Notes: generated from the sequence alone by a model not told the origin. A stretch of 64,000 nucleotides of DNA from Propionimicrobium sp963511305 (GCA_963511305.1 CAUPIJ010000003.1:59937-123936); one strand, 5' to 3'; positions 28,701 through 36,486 are shown, counted from the stretch's first letter. Program-made: numbers and translations.

Positions 28701-28744
28701 GGATAGCCACTTGAAAAGAAACCCGTATGCTCAATAACGATCAC
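25733..28744 (-). CDS. ppk: Mycothiol synthase (MshD-like) fused to polyphosphate kinase (Ppk1)
   Basis: One uninterrupted frame of 1003 residues joins two enzymes. Residues 1-300 hold two GNAT acetyltransferase domains (acetyl-CoA loops DHRGQGLGSQLL and PEHEGKGLGRALL) arranged as in MshD, which acetylates Cys-GlcN-Ins in the last step of mycothiol synthesis. After an acidic linker at 300-320, Ppk1 begins (DRELSWLEFNNRVLDLA) and continues to the end. Both catalytic histidine regions are intact: RRYAHIGTGNYNSKTARQY and SADLMHRNLDRRVE. Neighbouring genes (Nudix, pst) suit a polyphosphate role. The N-terminal assignment to MshD rather than another tandem GNAT is probable, not certain. Confidence 0.9.
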   Translation of the reverse strand: MIVIEHTGFFSSGYPQKILELAAQSKDADGVGPLNEAAQLALTSDWSCASHLLALDDDSQELLGYGQFDPRDASAQFFIAPDHRGQGLGSQLLKQIMIRYRPATCWSFGTLEPARRIAEKLGFANTRQLLLMGRELHEIPHTEVPEGFTIDTYKNTDLTRLVEVNAQAFRDHPEQGAMTITDFRSRFSEDWFDPESLLVARDASGTLVGFHWIKIEAESPQEAEVYVICVDPEHEGKGLGRALLLSGLRRMVERGAKTAKLFVEAANERVVELYKNSGFTTLNVDSSYSAPEESEDPEARTEGDSVTEDPLTTELPEDCYTDRELSWLEFNNRVLDLAKDAPRTPLLERVQFCGIFSSNLDEFFMVRVAGLKRRIDAGVAVKSAAGITPRDLHDAILSRTHELVGEQARVFNEELRPELEAEGIKILKWDELSLEEQEDMHAVFTERVFPILTPLAVDQSHPFPYISGLSLNLGVLLRNPESGTEQFARIKVPANLDRFMQVAPGRFLPLEELLSQHLNVIFGGMEILQSVTFRVTRNEDVEMEEDDAENILTALEKELLRRKVGRPPVRLEVEDDIDEKMLDMLVQELNVSEKEVFKLPAPLDMTGLGDLCDIDREDLKYPGFLPKTHPDLAEIETSNPADIFTQIRKHDVLLQHPYDSFATSVERLIEQAASDPKVLAIKQTLYRTSGDSPIIDALIEAAKAGKQVLAVVEIKARFDEQANIKWARKLEKYGVHVVYGMVGLKTHCKLMLIVRDEGKYGLRRYAHIGTGNYNSKTARQYEDMGLLTCNPIITDDVARLFNHLSGMTQENHYRRLLVAPEGIRTGLIGRINGEIANALDGKPARIRIKVNSVVDEAITDALYRASQAGVKVQMWVRGICAVRPGVPGLSENIQIISVLGRYLEHSRVYWFENGGKPIVGIGSADLMHRNLDRRVEAIVGISNPRHIAQIDDMLNVAFDDNTVQWRLHDQEYEVSIYNEDGTPKMHIQDYLINATKERTRRKK

Positions 28745-28812
28745 GCATTCAACGCTACGTCATTTCGGCAAGTTCTAAATCGCACCAGGCGTTTTTTAGG
28801 TTCGCACCCCTG

Positions 28813-29259
28813 CTAGTTTCGCGAACCCCAGTCGGCGGAATCGAGAAGTATTGTGACCGGGCCGTCGTTGACCAGGGAAACTTGCATGTTGGCGCCGAAT
28901 TCGCCGGTTTCGACGTGGGCGCCGAGGCCGCGAAGGTCGTCGACGAACTGGTTGAACAGCGGCTCGCTGACTTCACCTGGGGCGGCCAAATTCCACGACG
29001 GTCGCCTGCCCTTGCGCGTGTTCGCGTAGAGCGTGAACTGGCTGACCGCCAGGATCGGCGCGTTCACGTCGCTGGCGGAGACCTCATCGTCGAGAATGCG
29101 CAGCTTCCAGACTTTTTCGGCCATGCGTTTGGTGATGGCTGCCGTGTCGTCGTGGGTGATGCCGACCAGCAGCACAAGGCCTGGGGCGTCGATCTTGCCA
29201 ACTTCTTTGCCGTCGATGGTTACGTTCGCGCTTTGCGCGCGCTGCAGAACAACTCTCAC
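28813..29259 (-). CDS. dtd: D-aminoacyl-tRNA deacylase
   Basis: Removes D-amino acids mis-attached to tRNA. The 148-residue protein starts MRVVLQRAQSANVTIDGK, the family hallmark, and has the catalytic SQFTLYANTRKGRRPSW, with its Thr, and the later NLAAPGEVSEPLF segment bearing the Gly/Pro motif region. It is monocistronic in appearance, separated by 68 bases from the mshD-ppk start. Confidence 0.93.
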   Translation of the reverse strand: MRVVLQRAQSANVTIDGKEVGKIDAPGLVLLVGITHDDTAAITKRMAEKVWKLRILDDEVSASDVNAPILAVSQFTLYANTRKGRRPSWNLAAPGEVSEPLFNQFVDDLRGLGAHVETGEFGANMQVSLVNDGPVTILLDSADWGSRN

Positions 29260-29296
29260 GCTTTTAGCTTATGCCCAGGCGGGTAGTGTGTAGGCC

Positions 29297-29398
29297 ATGG
29301 CTTCATTCATCGTTGGGTTGGTCGGGGCTGGTTGCGCCGCAGCGGGCGCCCTGGCGGTGGTAGTAAAAATAGTTCGCATGGCTTTAACTAAGGAGTAG
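29297..29398 (+). CDS. Small single-pass membrane peptide (33 residues)
   Basis: ATG to TAG reads MASFIVGLVGAGCAAAGALA and then VVVKIVRMALTKE: one strongly hydrophobic helix followed by a basic tail. The last codons (aaggag plus the stop) are also the ribosome binding site of the nitrobindin-like gene, which starts two bases later, so the peptide gene is placed to couple with it. Its own ribosome binding site is poor. No family is recognised; it may be a real small protein or a leader. Confidence 0.5.
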   Translation: MASFIVGLVGAGCAAAGALAVVVKIVRMALTKE

Positions 29399-29400
29399 GC

Positions 29401-29895
29401 ATGGCGTTTACGATTCCGTCCGACTTGAACCCGGCTTTGATGCCGCTGGCTTGGCTGATCGGCGTTTGGCGCGGCAATGGCCACGGAAACTGGCCTGACA
29501 AGGGAGAATTCGAGTACGGCATTCAGATCGAGTTCGCTGATAACGGTTCGGACAGCCTGCACTACCTCGCCCAGACCTACGAGGTGGACGCCGACGGCAA
29601 GCCGGTTGCTCCGCTCTCGATGGAGACGGGTTTCTGGCGTCCTAATGAGAAGGAGCTTGAGGTTGTCCTCGCGGCCCCGGAGGGTCGCGCCGAGGTTTGG
29701 GCGGGCAAGATCGACGGAGCCAAGATCGAGTTGACCACCGACCTGGTTGCCTCCACCAACACCGCGAAGCCGGAGGTTACCGGCGGGCACCGCCTCTACG
29801 GGCAGGTTGAGGGCGATCTGCTGTGGACCTACGACCGAGCCACCACCGACCAGAAACTTCAGCCGTTCATGTGGGCCAGGTTGCAACGGGCATGA
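29401..29895 (+). CDS. Nitrobindin-like heme/fatty-acid-binding-fold protein (DUF1794/FABP family)
   Basis: A 164-residue beta-barrel protein with the family-defining GxWxGxG (GVWRGNGHG) near residue 21. Bacterial and human nitrobindins bind heme in a ten-stranded barrel and scavenge NO or isomerise peroxynitrite. METGFWRPNE and VTGGHRLYGQVEGDLLWTY near the end match the family, the latter holding candidate heme-ligand histidine. It is soluble, with a gagtaggc-preceded ATG, and its stop overlaps the ygfZ start (ATGA). Confidence 0.85.
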   Translation: MAFTIPSDLNPALMPLAWLIGVWRGNGHGNWPDKGEFEYGIQIEFADNGSDSLHYLAQTYEVDADGKPVAPLSMETGFWRPNEKELEVVLAAPEGRAEVWAGKIDGAKIELTTDLVASTNTAKPEVTGGHRLYGQVEGDLLWTYDRATTDQKLQPFMWARLQRA

Positions 29896-30839
29896 GTGTT
29901 CTGGTCGATCAGGGGCTGGACGAAGGCCTGATCTGGCACTTCGGCAATCCGCTTCGAGAACAGCGAGAGCTGCTTGCCGGAAATGGCGTGGTGGCGCTTG
30001 GGAACGGCGTCGGTCGGCGCAGGGTGCTTGAGCTGACCGATCCGGAGCGCTGCGGCTGGCTGAGCAATCTTTCCACCGGCACTTTCGCCGAGGGCGAGCA
30101 GGGTTGCGCGCTGGTTCTCGACGCCAACGGCCGCATCATGCACCGGCTGCACGCGGTTGACGACGGCGAGACCACTTTTATCTGGGCAGATGAGACAAGC
30201 TCACTGCTGGATTTTCTGAATCGCATGAAGTTCTGGACCAAGGTCGAGATTAAAGACAGCGAGCTAGAGGCTTTCTGGGTCGGTTCGAACTCCGAGGCGA
30301 AAGGCCCCGAGATCGACTACGGGATTGAAGGCGGGCGCATCGTGCTGGCCTCCCCCGGTGTTTACGAGCCGAGCGCGGGGGTCTGGGCGTTCGAAGCTCT
30401 GCGTATTGCCGCCGGGCTGCCGCGCATCGGCATCGACACAGACGCCAAGACCATCCCGAACGAACTCGGGCTCTACGCAACCGCCCTTGACAAGGGCTGC
30501 TACCCCGGCCAGGAGACCGTGGCGCGCGTCAATAATGTTGGTCGCCCGCCGAGACGGATGGTTCGCCTGCTGCTCGACGGCTCGGTCAACCGGCTCCCGG
30601 AGCCCGGTGCCGAGATCACCGTTCCCGGTTCTGAAAAGCCCATCGGTTTCGTCGGCACGAGCGCGCAACACTGGGAGCTCGGCCCGATCGCGCTGGGCGA
30701 GATCAAGCGCTCCACCCCGACCGATGCACAGTTGCTGGCGGATGGAATCGACGCGTCCCAAGAGGTGCTGGTAGACCCAGAAATCGGCCTGCACTTCAAG
30801 GCCCCGAAGCTGGGCGGGCGAGGCAAGTCGCTGCTGTAG
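29892..30839 (+). CDS. ygfZ: YgfZ/GcvT-like folate-binding protein
   Basis: A 315-residue tetrahydrofolate-binding protein of the YgfZ (IBA57) family, which assists iron-sulfur cluster maturation. The signature K-G-C-Y-x-G-Q-E appears as DKGCYPGQETVARVNNVG near residue 205. The ATG overlaps the nitrobindin stop, so the start is set by coupling; a longer frame upstream lies inside the previous gene. Parts of this gene recur, diverged, at 32248-32337 (its last 90 bases) and 37707-37876 (central part), so it is the intact parent or sister of two displaced fragments. Confidence 0.9.
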   Translation: MSVLVDQGLDEGLIWHFGNPLREQRELLAGNGVVALGNGVGRRRVLELTDPERCGWLSNLSTGTFAEGEQGCALVLDANGRIMHRLHAVDDGETTFIWADETSSLLDFLNRMKFWTKVEIKDSELEAFWVGSNSEAKGPEIDYGIEGGRIVLASPGVYEPSAGVWAFEALRIAAGLPRIGIDTDAKTIPNELGLYATALDKGCYPGQETVARVNNVGRPPRRMVRLLLDGSVNRLPEPGAEITVPGSEKPIGFVGTSAQHWELGPIALGEIKRSTPTDAQLLADGIDASQEVLVDPEIGLHFKAPKLGGRGKSLL

Positions 30840-31160
30840 TAAAAAATTGGCTCTTGTCCGGCATCTGCGGGCGCAACGGCAAGCTGCTGAATGTGTTCCA
30901 GATTTGAGCTTGTCAAAGGGAAGACTTCGGCCTAAAGCAAACTGAAAGGTATTTACACCTTCGACTTTGAGACACGTCATGGGTTTCTTCTCTTGACTGA
31001 CCGGAGCCCGCAAGCAGCCTTGGGCTACGGCATTGCCTGCCTCAAAGAACCACATGATTGTGGGTGCTCCCCCGGCTATTTCCGGCTGGTTCATCCCGAG
31101 CAGGCTCGCCCAAGACACAGGCGCTCAAGGTTGATTCCTTCTCAGCCACAACTTCTGCAA
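30840..31160. other. Gene-free stretch after ygfZ
   Basis: About 320 bases with only short frames of no recognisable content. It leads into the decayed exonuclease gene and may be its eroded 5' flank. Confidence 0.4.
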
Positions 31161-31411
31161 AGCAGCTTCATCGCAATGGATTTCGAGACGGCACACAGAG
31201 CGTGCCGAACCCGTTCTTCTGCTCATACAGGACCGCCCGCAGGTATTTGCCCGGTTTGGAAAACTACAAGCTGCCGACGGTGGTGCACGCCTGCGCACCG
31301 AACTACCAGCTCGACCACCACAGAGCAGACTCGGACGCCGAAGCCTGCGCGCTGATCGTGGCGGCGCTGCAAAGGATTGCTGCGCAGGGGGTTCTGACCA
31401 GAGTTTTGTGA
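31161..31411 (+). pseudogene. Remnant of a DnaQ-type exonuclease gene
   Basis: One frame starts SSFIAMDFETAHRA, the ExoI motif (DFE) of DnaQ/RNase T-type exonucleases. The frame then breaks, and another continues GLENYKLPTVVHAC and ends DHHRADSDAEACALIVAALQ, the ExoIII-like HxAxxDAEA motif. The middle (about 100 residues, with ExoII) is missing and a frameshift joins the halves. A 57-base stretch of it recurs at 37878-37934, about 80% identical by eye. Confidence 0.7.
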
Positions 31412-31552
31412 ACTGCTCGAAAAATTCGATCAGATCATAGCTTTATTTCGACAAACTTCGATCTATGCAGTGTTCGCTGCCGAAGCGTAAAAGCAAACCA
31501 ACCCGAGCTTTAAGTTTTTAAGCAGGCAAAGCAGATAGCCAGACGCAGTTCT

Positions 31553-31563
31553 TTGTACTACAA
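31553..31563 (+). promoter_or_regulatory. Palindromic operator/promoter of the RelBE-type pair
   Basis: The sequence ttgtactacaa is a perfect 11-base palindrome overlapping a tacaat -10-like hexamer (31559-31564), 21 bases before the antitoxin start. This is the usual place for autoregulation by the antitoxin-toxin complex. Confidence 0.45.
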
Positions 31564-31584
31564 TTTTATGTGGAGGTGTTTTTC

Positions 31585-31806
31585 ATGGCTTTTTCGATCC
31601 GCCTAACTGATGCGGAAAAATCGCTTGCCACCAGTTACGCAAAGCTGCATCGGCTCTCGCTAGGAGAGGCTTTTAAGCGAGCCCTTTTTGAACGCATTGA
31701 GGACGAGTACGACTTGACCATAGCTGAGCATGCACGGGACGAATATGAGCGGGATGGGAAAGTCAGCCGCCCGATTAGTGAATTTTGGGATGAGTTGGAA
31801 CTGTGA
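31585..31806 (+). CDS. RelB-like antitoxin
   Basis: A 73-residue protein beginning MAFSIRLTDAEKSLATSYAK, a ribbon-helix-helix N-terminus like RelB/DUF6290 antitoxins, followed by an acidic tail (ISEFWDELEL) that would cover the toxin. The ggaggtg ribosome binding site is six bases before the ATG. It overlaps the RelE gene by four bases, the arrangement of a type II toxin-antitoxin operon. Confidence 0.85.
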   Translation: MAFSIRLTDAEKSLATSYAKLHRLSLGEAFKRALFERIEDEYDLTIAEHARDEYERDGKVSRPISEFWDELEL

Positions 31807-32069
31807 GCTGGAACGTCGAGTCCACTCGCAGGTTCGAGCGTGAGTTCAAGAAACTTGATAGACACACCCAGCGCATGATCAAGGGCTGGATGGATAAGAA
31901 TCTTGTTAGGACTCAGGACCCCCGCCAGCACGGCAAGGCGCTTATCGCAAATCTTTCAGGGCTGTGGCGATACCGCATAGGCGACTATCGGCTGATTTGC
32001 GAGATTGTTGATGAGCGCCTGGTAATTCTTGCTCTTAGTGTGGGGCATCGACGCGAGATATATAGGTGA
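31803..32069 (+). CDS. RelE/ParE-superfamily toxin
   Basis: An 88-residue toxin probably acting as a ribosome-dependent mRNA interferase. RRFEREFKKLDRHTQRMI, GLWRYRIGDYRLICEI and the terminal VGHRREIY are the RelE/StbE signature with the basic catalytic residues. It starts at GTG, overlapping the antitoxin stop. Both genes of the pair look intact. Confidence 0.88.
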   Translation: MSWNVESTRRFEREFKKLDRHTQRMIKGWMDKNLVRTQDPRQHGKALIANLSGLWRYRIGDYRLICEIVDERLVILALSVGHRREIYR

Positions 32070-32246
32070 ATTTGCTGCAGGCAAAGGCCTGTTGACAGAA
32101 CCTTCGCAAGCAGCCACGTTCTTGGATGATTTGGCATGAGAGTAATCTTCGACACCAATTTCCAGTCCGACTTCAGACAGATCTCAAGAAGCTACCCGCT
32201 CATAAAAGACGAAATGCGGGAACTAATCTTCGCAATTGAAGGACTC
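32070..32246 (+). pseudogene. Broken DinJ-YafQ-like toxin-antitoxin pair
   Basis: Bases up to 32139 encode only an antitoxin tail (QAATFLDDLA, stop), matching AANFLDELA of the intact DinJ-like gene at 37992. A toxin start overlaps it by four bases (32136, MRVIFDTNFQSDF), just as in the intact pair, but after about 37 residues homology to the toxin stops and the ygfZ 3' end begins. The frame then runs on, unrelated, to 32375. It is a recombination scar, not a working gene. Confidence 0.75.
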
Positions 32247-32247
32247 G

Positions 32248-32337
32248 GACGCGTCCCAAGAGGTGCTGGTAGACCCAGAAATCGGCCTGCACTTCAAGGC
32301 CCCGAAGCTGGGCGGGACTGGAAAGTCGCTGCTATAG
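32248..32337 (+). pseudogene. Displaced 3' end of ygfZ
   Basis: These 90 bases match the last 90 bases of ygfZ (30750-30839) at nearly every position, including the stop; differences lie near the end (gggactggaaag against gggcgaggcaag). The frame here follows a toxin fragment, so it is non-functional. The very high identity suggests a recent exchange. Confidence 0.85.
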
Positions 32338-32631
32338 CCAATTTAAGAAGCCTTGTTGAGCGCCTTGAACGATGAATACCGGAGAAAAAATCGCAGGCAA
32401 CCAGCTAGTCTCCCAAGATAATCCAGATAGGTTTCACACCAAGCGTGGAGCAAAGTTCCGCAGGCTCCTTAACCAAGCCCCCCTCCTCTTTGGAAAAGCC
32501 GCCCTGTTAATCTGAGCTTCAGGTGCGGGAACTTGCGCTTACCGGAGCTTTTCTATGGCTCTGCAGCCTGATTTTCGCACCTGGATTGGGTAGCGTCCCC
32601 GGCTTCGGGGCACTTTCACATGGAGGGGTTC

Positions 32632-35600
32632 GTGCGAACTGACAATAATTTTTCACCGAATATCGTAAACAAGCTGTCGATAGCCGCTCTGGCTACTGGC
32701 GTAGCCGCCAGTTGCGCTTTAGGGGGGGGTAGTAGCTCCGCGATAGCCGACCCGGCGTCGCCGTCTCAACCCACCCAGAACACGCAGACCCAGCCCGCTA
32801 AGCAGGGCGCCGAGGCCAGGGACCTCGTTGATGCCGAAAAGCAGCTAGACGAGAAGCAAGCGGACAAGGCCGCTGCAGACGAGGCACTAGCCGAGGCCCA
32901 GAGCGCGGACGCTGACGCCCTGGTCAACTCAGAAAAAGCCCAAAAGGCTGCTAAGGAAGCTCTAGCCGCTGCCAAGCAGAAGGCGACCGCGGACGCCACC
33001 GCAGCAGACAAGGCAGCGGAGGACGCGCAGGCAGATAAGCTCAAGGCCGAGAACGCTAGGGACACTGCCGATAGCAATCTAACTGATTCCAAGCAGGCGA
33101 AGACCGCCGCCGACGATAACCTAGCCGCCACCCCGGCACCCGACGCCACCGAACTAGCTGACGCCAAGGCTGACGTCGAGTCCAAGAAGGCCGCTCACGA
33201 CAAGGCACTCGCAGAGAAGGCCGTTGCCGACAAGGCCGTTGAAGACGCGACCAAGGCCGTCGAAACCGCGAACGCCGACAAGGCCGCAGCAGATGCTGCG
33301 CTGACCAACGCTCGGAACACCGCCTCTACTGCCGCCCAGGCGGTAACGGACGCCCAGACCGCCGTCAACGAAGCTCAGGCCAAGGTGACCGCCCTCGAGA
33401 GCGATACCGCGGTACAGGACGCTAAAGCAGCCCTAGACCAGGCGAACACCGAACTCGCCAATAAGCAGGCCGAGCAGGCCGCAGCCAACCAGGCGGTAAC
33501 GGACGCCCAGGCAGCGGCAGTTGCCGCGCAGGCCAAGGTGGACGCCGCCCAGGCCGCTCTTGATGAAGCTACCAAGCAGAAGGCAGCCGCAGAACAGGCG
33601 GTAACCGCCGCCGAGCAGGCCGTAGCCAACGCGAAGACCGCTAAAACCACCGCAGACCAGAAAGTCAAGGACGCCGAGACTGCTAAGGCAGCCGCAAAAC
33701 AGGCAGTAACCGATGCGGACGCCAAGATCGCTGAGGCGAACGCCGCGGTAGGCACCGCCCAGAACGAAAAGACCACCGCCGATGATGCTGTAACTGCCGC
33801 GAAGAACGAGCAGGCCACCAAGGACGCCGCGGTAACAGCCGCTGAAAAGAACCTGGCCGAAAAAATAGAAGCTGACAAGAATTCGAAAGCCGCTGCCCAG
33901 GCCCAGTGGGATAAGGGCTCGGTTGGTTTCTTCGAAGAAAACGGTTCCACCGAGGCGCTGAAGGTGTTCACTACAGAGAAAACAGCTAAAGGCACCTCCT
34001 ATCTTGAACCAACCAAGAATGCTGGAGCGGATGATTCTCGATCGCTAGATCGCATGAAAAAATCCATCGATAACATCGCGGAAGTTAACGCCAAGCGCCA
34101 GAAAGACGGCGGCATCGACGGCCGCAAGCTCTCGGTGCTGAAGATCAACGACTTTGCTATGGCTGTCGCCCAGGCGAACGCTAACTGGTCGGCTAAACAT
34201 GATGACCACGCATCTGTCTACAATCCGCCGTACGAAAACCTGGCTAGTAACCCTTCACAAAGCGCCTCACAAGGCGTTTACGGCACGCCATCGCCTTTGG
34301 AAGGCTGGTGGGATGAAGAAAAGAAAGATTTCGATCGTCTTCGTGCAGAGGGCAAAAAGTCCAGAATAGAAATGATGAATAGTGGTGCCACTGTAGGCCA
34401 CTACACAAATCTCGTCGATGATCTTATGTGGAATGAAGGACATGTCGATGAAGATTCTAAAGTAGCTGGCTACGCGATTCGCCCAGGAACCATAACCGTC
34501 AACGGCAGGGTTTACCACATTACCGTCCACTCATTAGTCCTAAGCCCCAACGAGACCGGCACCTCCTACTCCATTGAAGATTATAAAAACCTCTTCATGG
34601 CCTACTACAACAAGCTGAAGGACGCCATCGCCAATGGCTCCGCCGAGGCCAAGGCTGCCGTCGAAACCGCGAAGCAAGAGCTTGCCAATGCCAAAAAGGC
34701 AGCAGAAGAAGCAGCGGCAAAGGTAACTGCGGCAGAGAAAACGGCTAAGGAAGCTGCCGCTAAGGTCGCCGCTGCCGAGCAGGCCGTCACGGACGCTAAG
34801 GCAGCTAAGCAGCAGGCCGTCGCCGACCTGACCGCCAAGCAGGCTGCGGTGACCGAGGCCGAGAGCAAGGCCGCAGATGCAGCTCAGGCCGTCACCACCG
34901 CCGAGGGCGAACTCAGCACCGCAAAGAGCGAGCAGACCAACAAGGATCAGGCCGTTACCACGGCAGAGCAGACGCTGAACACCGAGAAGGCTGCTCTGGA
35001 TACGGCAAACGCTGAAGTTGCGAGCAAGAAGCAGGATGCCGAGGCCAAGGCCGCAGAGGTCAAAACGGCTCAGGATAACGTCAACGAAAAGAAGGCTGCT
35101 TACGAAGCCGCAACTGCCTCGGACGCGATGGATCAGGCCAAGGCCGAGCTCAAGAAAGCCCAGGATGAACTGGCCACCAAGCAGGCCGAGAAGGACGCGG
35201 CAGATGATGAGGTCACAAGGGCCACAGCCGATGTTGCCGCAAAGCAGCGGGCGGTAACCGACGCAGAGCAGGCAAAGACCGCCGCTGAAACAGATCAGTC
35301 CACGAAGGCCGCTGCCGTCGGCACCACGCAGACCGATCTGACGAACGCCGAGAGTACGCTCGCTCCCCTGGCTGCAGCCCAGAAGGCCCACGACGAGGCT
35401 AAGAAGGCAGCCGATGAAGCCGCTGCTGCGGTTACAGTTGCCGAGGAAGCCAAGCAGGCCGCCGACGATGCCCTAACGGCAGCCGAGCAGAAGCTAGATG
35501 AGGCAAATACCGCTGCCGCCAATAAGCGCGCACTGGCTGACAAGCTGGACGCGGTTGATGAAGCGGATGCGCTGGTCAACGGTCTGGACGAAACCGACAC

Positions 35601-36192
35601 CGACTTCGCTGATCTCGGCTTGACCGAGAAGTTCGGTGCAGCTGTTGCCGCCAGGCAGAAGGTAGCTGAGACTGGCGACAATCTAGTGGCTGCGCAAGAC
35701 GCCGCCGAGGCAGCCGAGCAGGCCTACCAGACCGCGCTGTCCAATCGCGACGCGAAGCGGGGTGCCTGGCTCAGCGTAGCCTATATCACCACCGACATCG
35801 CCGAAGAGTTCGTCGGCGGCCAGATGGTGGTCACCGGCTACGGATTCCTGCCGGGAGAGAACGTGACGCTGAGGCTGCATTCCAGGACATTCGATCTGGG
35901 CGTCGCACAGGCCGATAATACCGGCGCAATCAGCCACACGGTGACCATCCCGGCAAAGGCCGCGGCCGGCGTCCACTCGATCGTTGCGACCGGCCAGACC
36001 TCCGGGCTGAGCCTGAGCACCCAGGTGACGCTCAAGAAGCCGGCTGCCGCGAAGAAGACCTCCGCGAAGCGCGCTGCGCAGGAAGTTCGTGGGCTGCCCC
36101 GCACAGGTGGCGCTGGCGAGCTGAACGGTGTCTGGATCGCCCTGCCGGTAGCCGTACTTGGTGCCGGCTACGTTGCCCGCCGCAAGAAATAA
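32632..36192 (+). CDS. LPxTG surface protein: CAP-like domain between alanine-rich coiled coils
   Basis: A 1186-residue sortase substrate. A signal peptide covers about residues 1-40. Residues 45-415 are an Ala/Lys/Asp/Glu-rich coiled coil. Residues 415-660 form a CAP/SEC10-like domain (YENLASN, GWWDEEKKDFD, VGHYTNLVDDLMW). A second coiled coil runs to 1030, then an Ig-like beta domain, then LPRTGG at 1155, a hydrophobic helix and RRKK. SEC10/PgrA proteins with this layout act in surface adhesion or exclusion. I start at the GTG after ggaggggttc; an ATG at 32620 without a ribosome binding site is the alternative. A G8 run at 32722-32729 lies in the signal-peptide codons. Confidence 0.85.
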   Translation: MRTDNNFSPNIVNKLSIAALATGVAASCALGGGSSSAIADPASPSQPTQNTQTQPAKQGAEARDLVDAEKQLDEKQADKAAADEALAEAQSADADALVNSEKAQKAAKEALAAAKQKATADATAADKAAEDAQADKLKAENARDTADSNLTDSKQAKTAADDNLAATPAPDATELADAKADVESKKAAHDKALAEKAVADKAVEDATKAVETANADKAAADAALTNARNTASTAAQAVTDAQTAVNEAQAKVTALESDTAVQDAKAALDQANTELANKQAEQAAANQAVTDAQAAAVAAQAKVDAAQAALDEATKQKAAAEQAVTAAEQAVANAKTAKTTADQKVKDAETAKAAAKQAVTDADAKIAEANAAVGTAQNEKTTADDAVTAAKNEQATKDAAVTAAEKNLAEKIEADKNSKAAAQAQWDKGSVGFFEENGSTEALKVFTTEKTAKGTSYLEPTKNAGADDSRSLDRMKKSIDNIAEVNAKRQKDGGIDGRKLSVLKINDFAMAVAQANANWSAKHDDHASVYNPPYENLASNPSQSASQGVYGTPSPLEGWWDEEKKDFDRLRAEGKKSRIEMMNSGATVGHYTNLVDDLMWNEGHVDEDSKVAGYAIRPGTITVNGRVYHITVHSLVLSPNETGTSYSIEDYKNLFMAYYNKLKDAIANGSAEAKAAVETAKQELANAKKAAEEAAAKVTAAEKTAKEAAAKVAAAEQAVTDAKAAKQQAVADLTAKQAAVTEAESKAADAAQAVTTAEGELSTAKSEQTNKDQAVTTAEQTLNTEKAALDTANAEVASKKQDAEAKAAEVKTAQDNVNEKKAAYEAATASDAMDQAKAELKKAQDELATKQAEKDAADDEVTRATADVAAKQRAVTDAEQAKTAAETDQSTKAAAVGTTQTDLTNAESTLAPLAAAQKAHDEAKKAADEAAAAVTVAEEAKQAADDALTAAEQKLDEANTAAANKRALADKLDAVDEADALVNGLDETDTDFADLGLTEKFGAAVAARQKVAETGDNLVAAQDAAEAAEQAYQTALSNRDAKRGAWLSVAYITTDIAEEFVGGQMVVTGYGFLPGENVTLRLHSRTFDLGVAQADNTGAISHTVTIPAKAAAGVHSIVATGQTSGLSLSTQVTLKKPAAAKKTSAKRAAQEVRGLPRTGGAGELNGVWIALPVAVLGAGYVARRKK

Positions 36193-36202
36193 CTGAACAA
36201 AA

Positions 36203-36239
36203 CTAAGCCGGCCAGATGCTAATGCTCTGGGCGGCTTAG
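36203..36239 (+). terminator. Hairpin terminator of the surface-protein gene
   Basis: An inverted repeat (ctaagccg-g-ccaga with tctgg-g-cggcttag, one G:G mismatch) begins 11 bases past the stop. There is no long T-run. Confidence 0.6.
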
Positions 36240-36369
36240 CATGTTCTGAGCGTCTACCGAACAGAAACATCTCGCCTAGCCAGAAAAACTTTTTATAGAT
36301 TTGCTTGTCACCTTCAAGAACAGATGGAACTCGAAGAATGCCTTTAACGCCTCACCACGGGCGAAACCA

Positions 36370-36486
36370 TCGTGGCCGGGTGCGGTGGTGGCGGCCGGCG
36401 CGGTGGTGACGAAGGACGTAAAACCAATGACGCTTGTGGCGGGAACGAACCGGGCCTGGGCAACGAGGTCTTTGCTACGCATCTAG
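36370..36486 (+). pseudogene. C-terminal fragment of a hexapeptide-repeat acyltransferase
   Basis: The frame reads GAVVAAGAVVTKDVKPMTLV then AGTNRAWATRSLL, the left-handed beta-helix end of sugar O-acetyltransferases (V-G-A-G-A-V-V-T-K-D-V pattern). Upstream there is no start or catalytic part, so only the 3' end is left, running up to the promoter of the Phd-like gene. Confidence 0.65.

Noticed and set aside
34540..35391. 283-codon minus-strand frame opposite the surface-protein gene
   Set aside because: Leu/Gly/Cys-rich low-complexity mirror of the Ala/Lys coiled coil; it has no independent start signal.
32820..35740. Repeated gcc/aag-rich units that look like a tandem repeat or CRISPR-like array
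   Set aside because: They are irregular codon-level repeats of a coiled coil in a continuous reading frame, without fixed repeat and spacer lengths.
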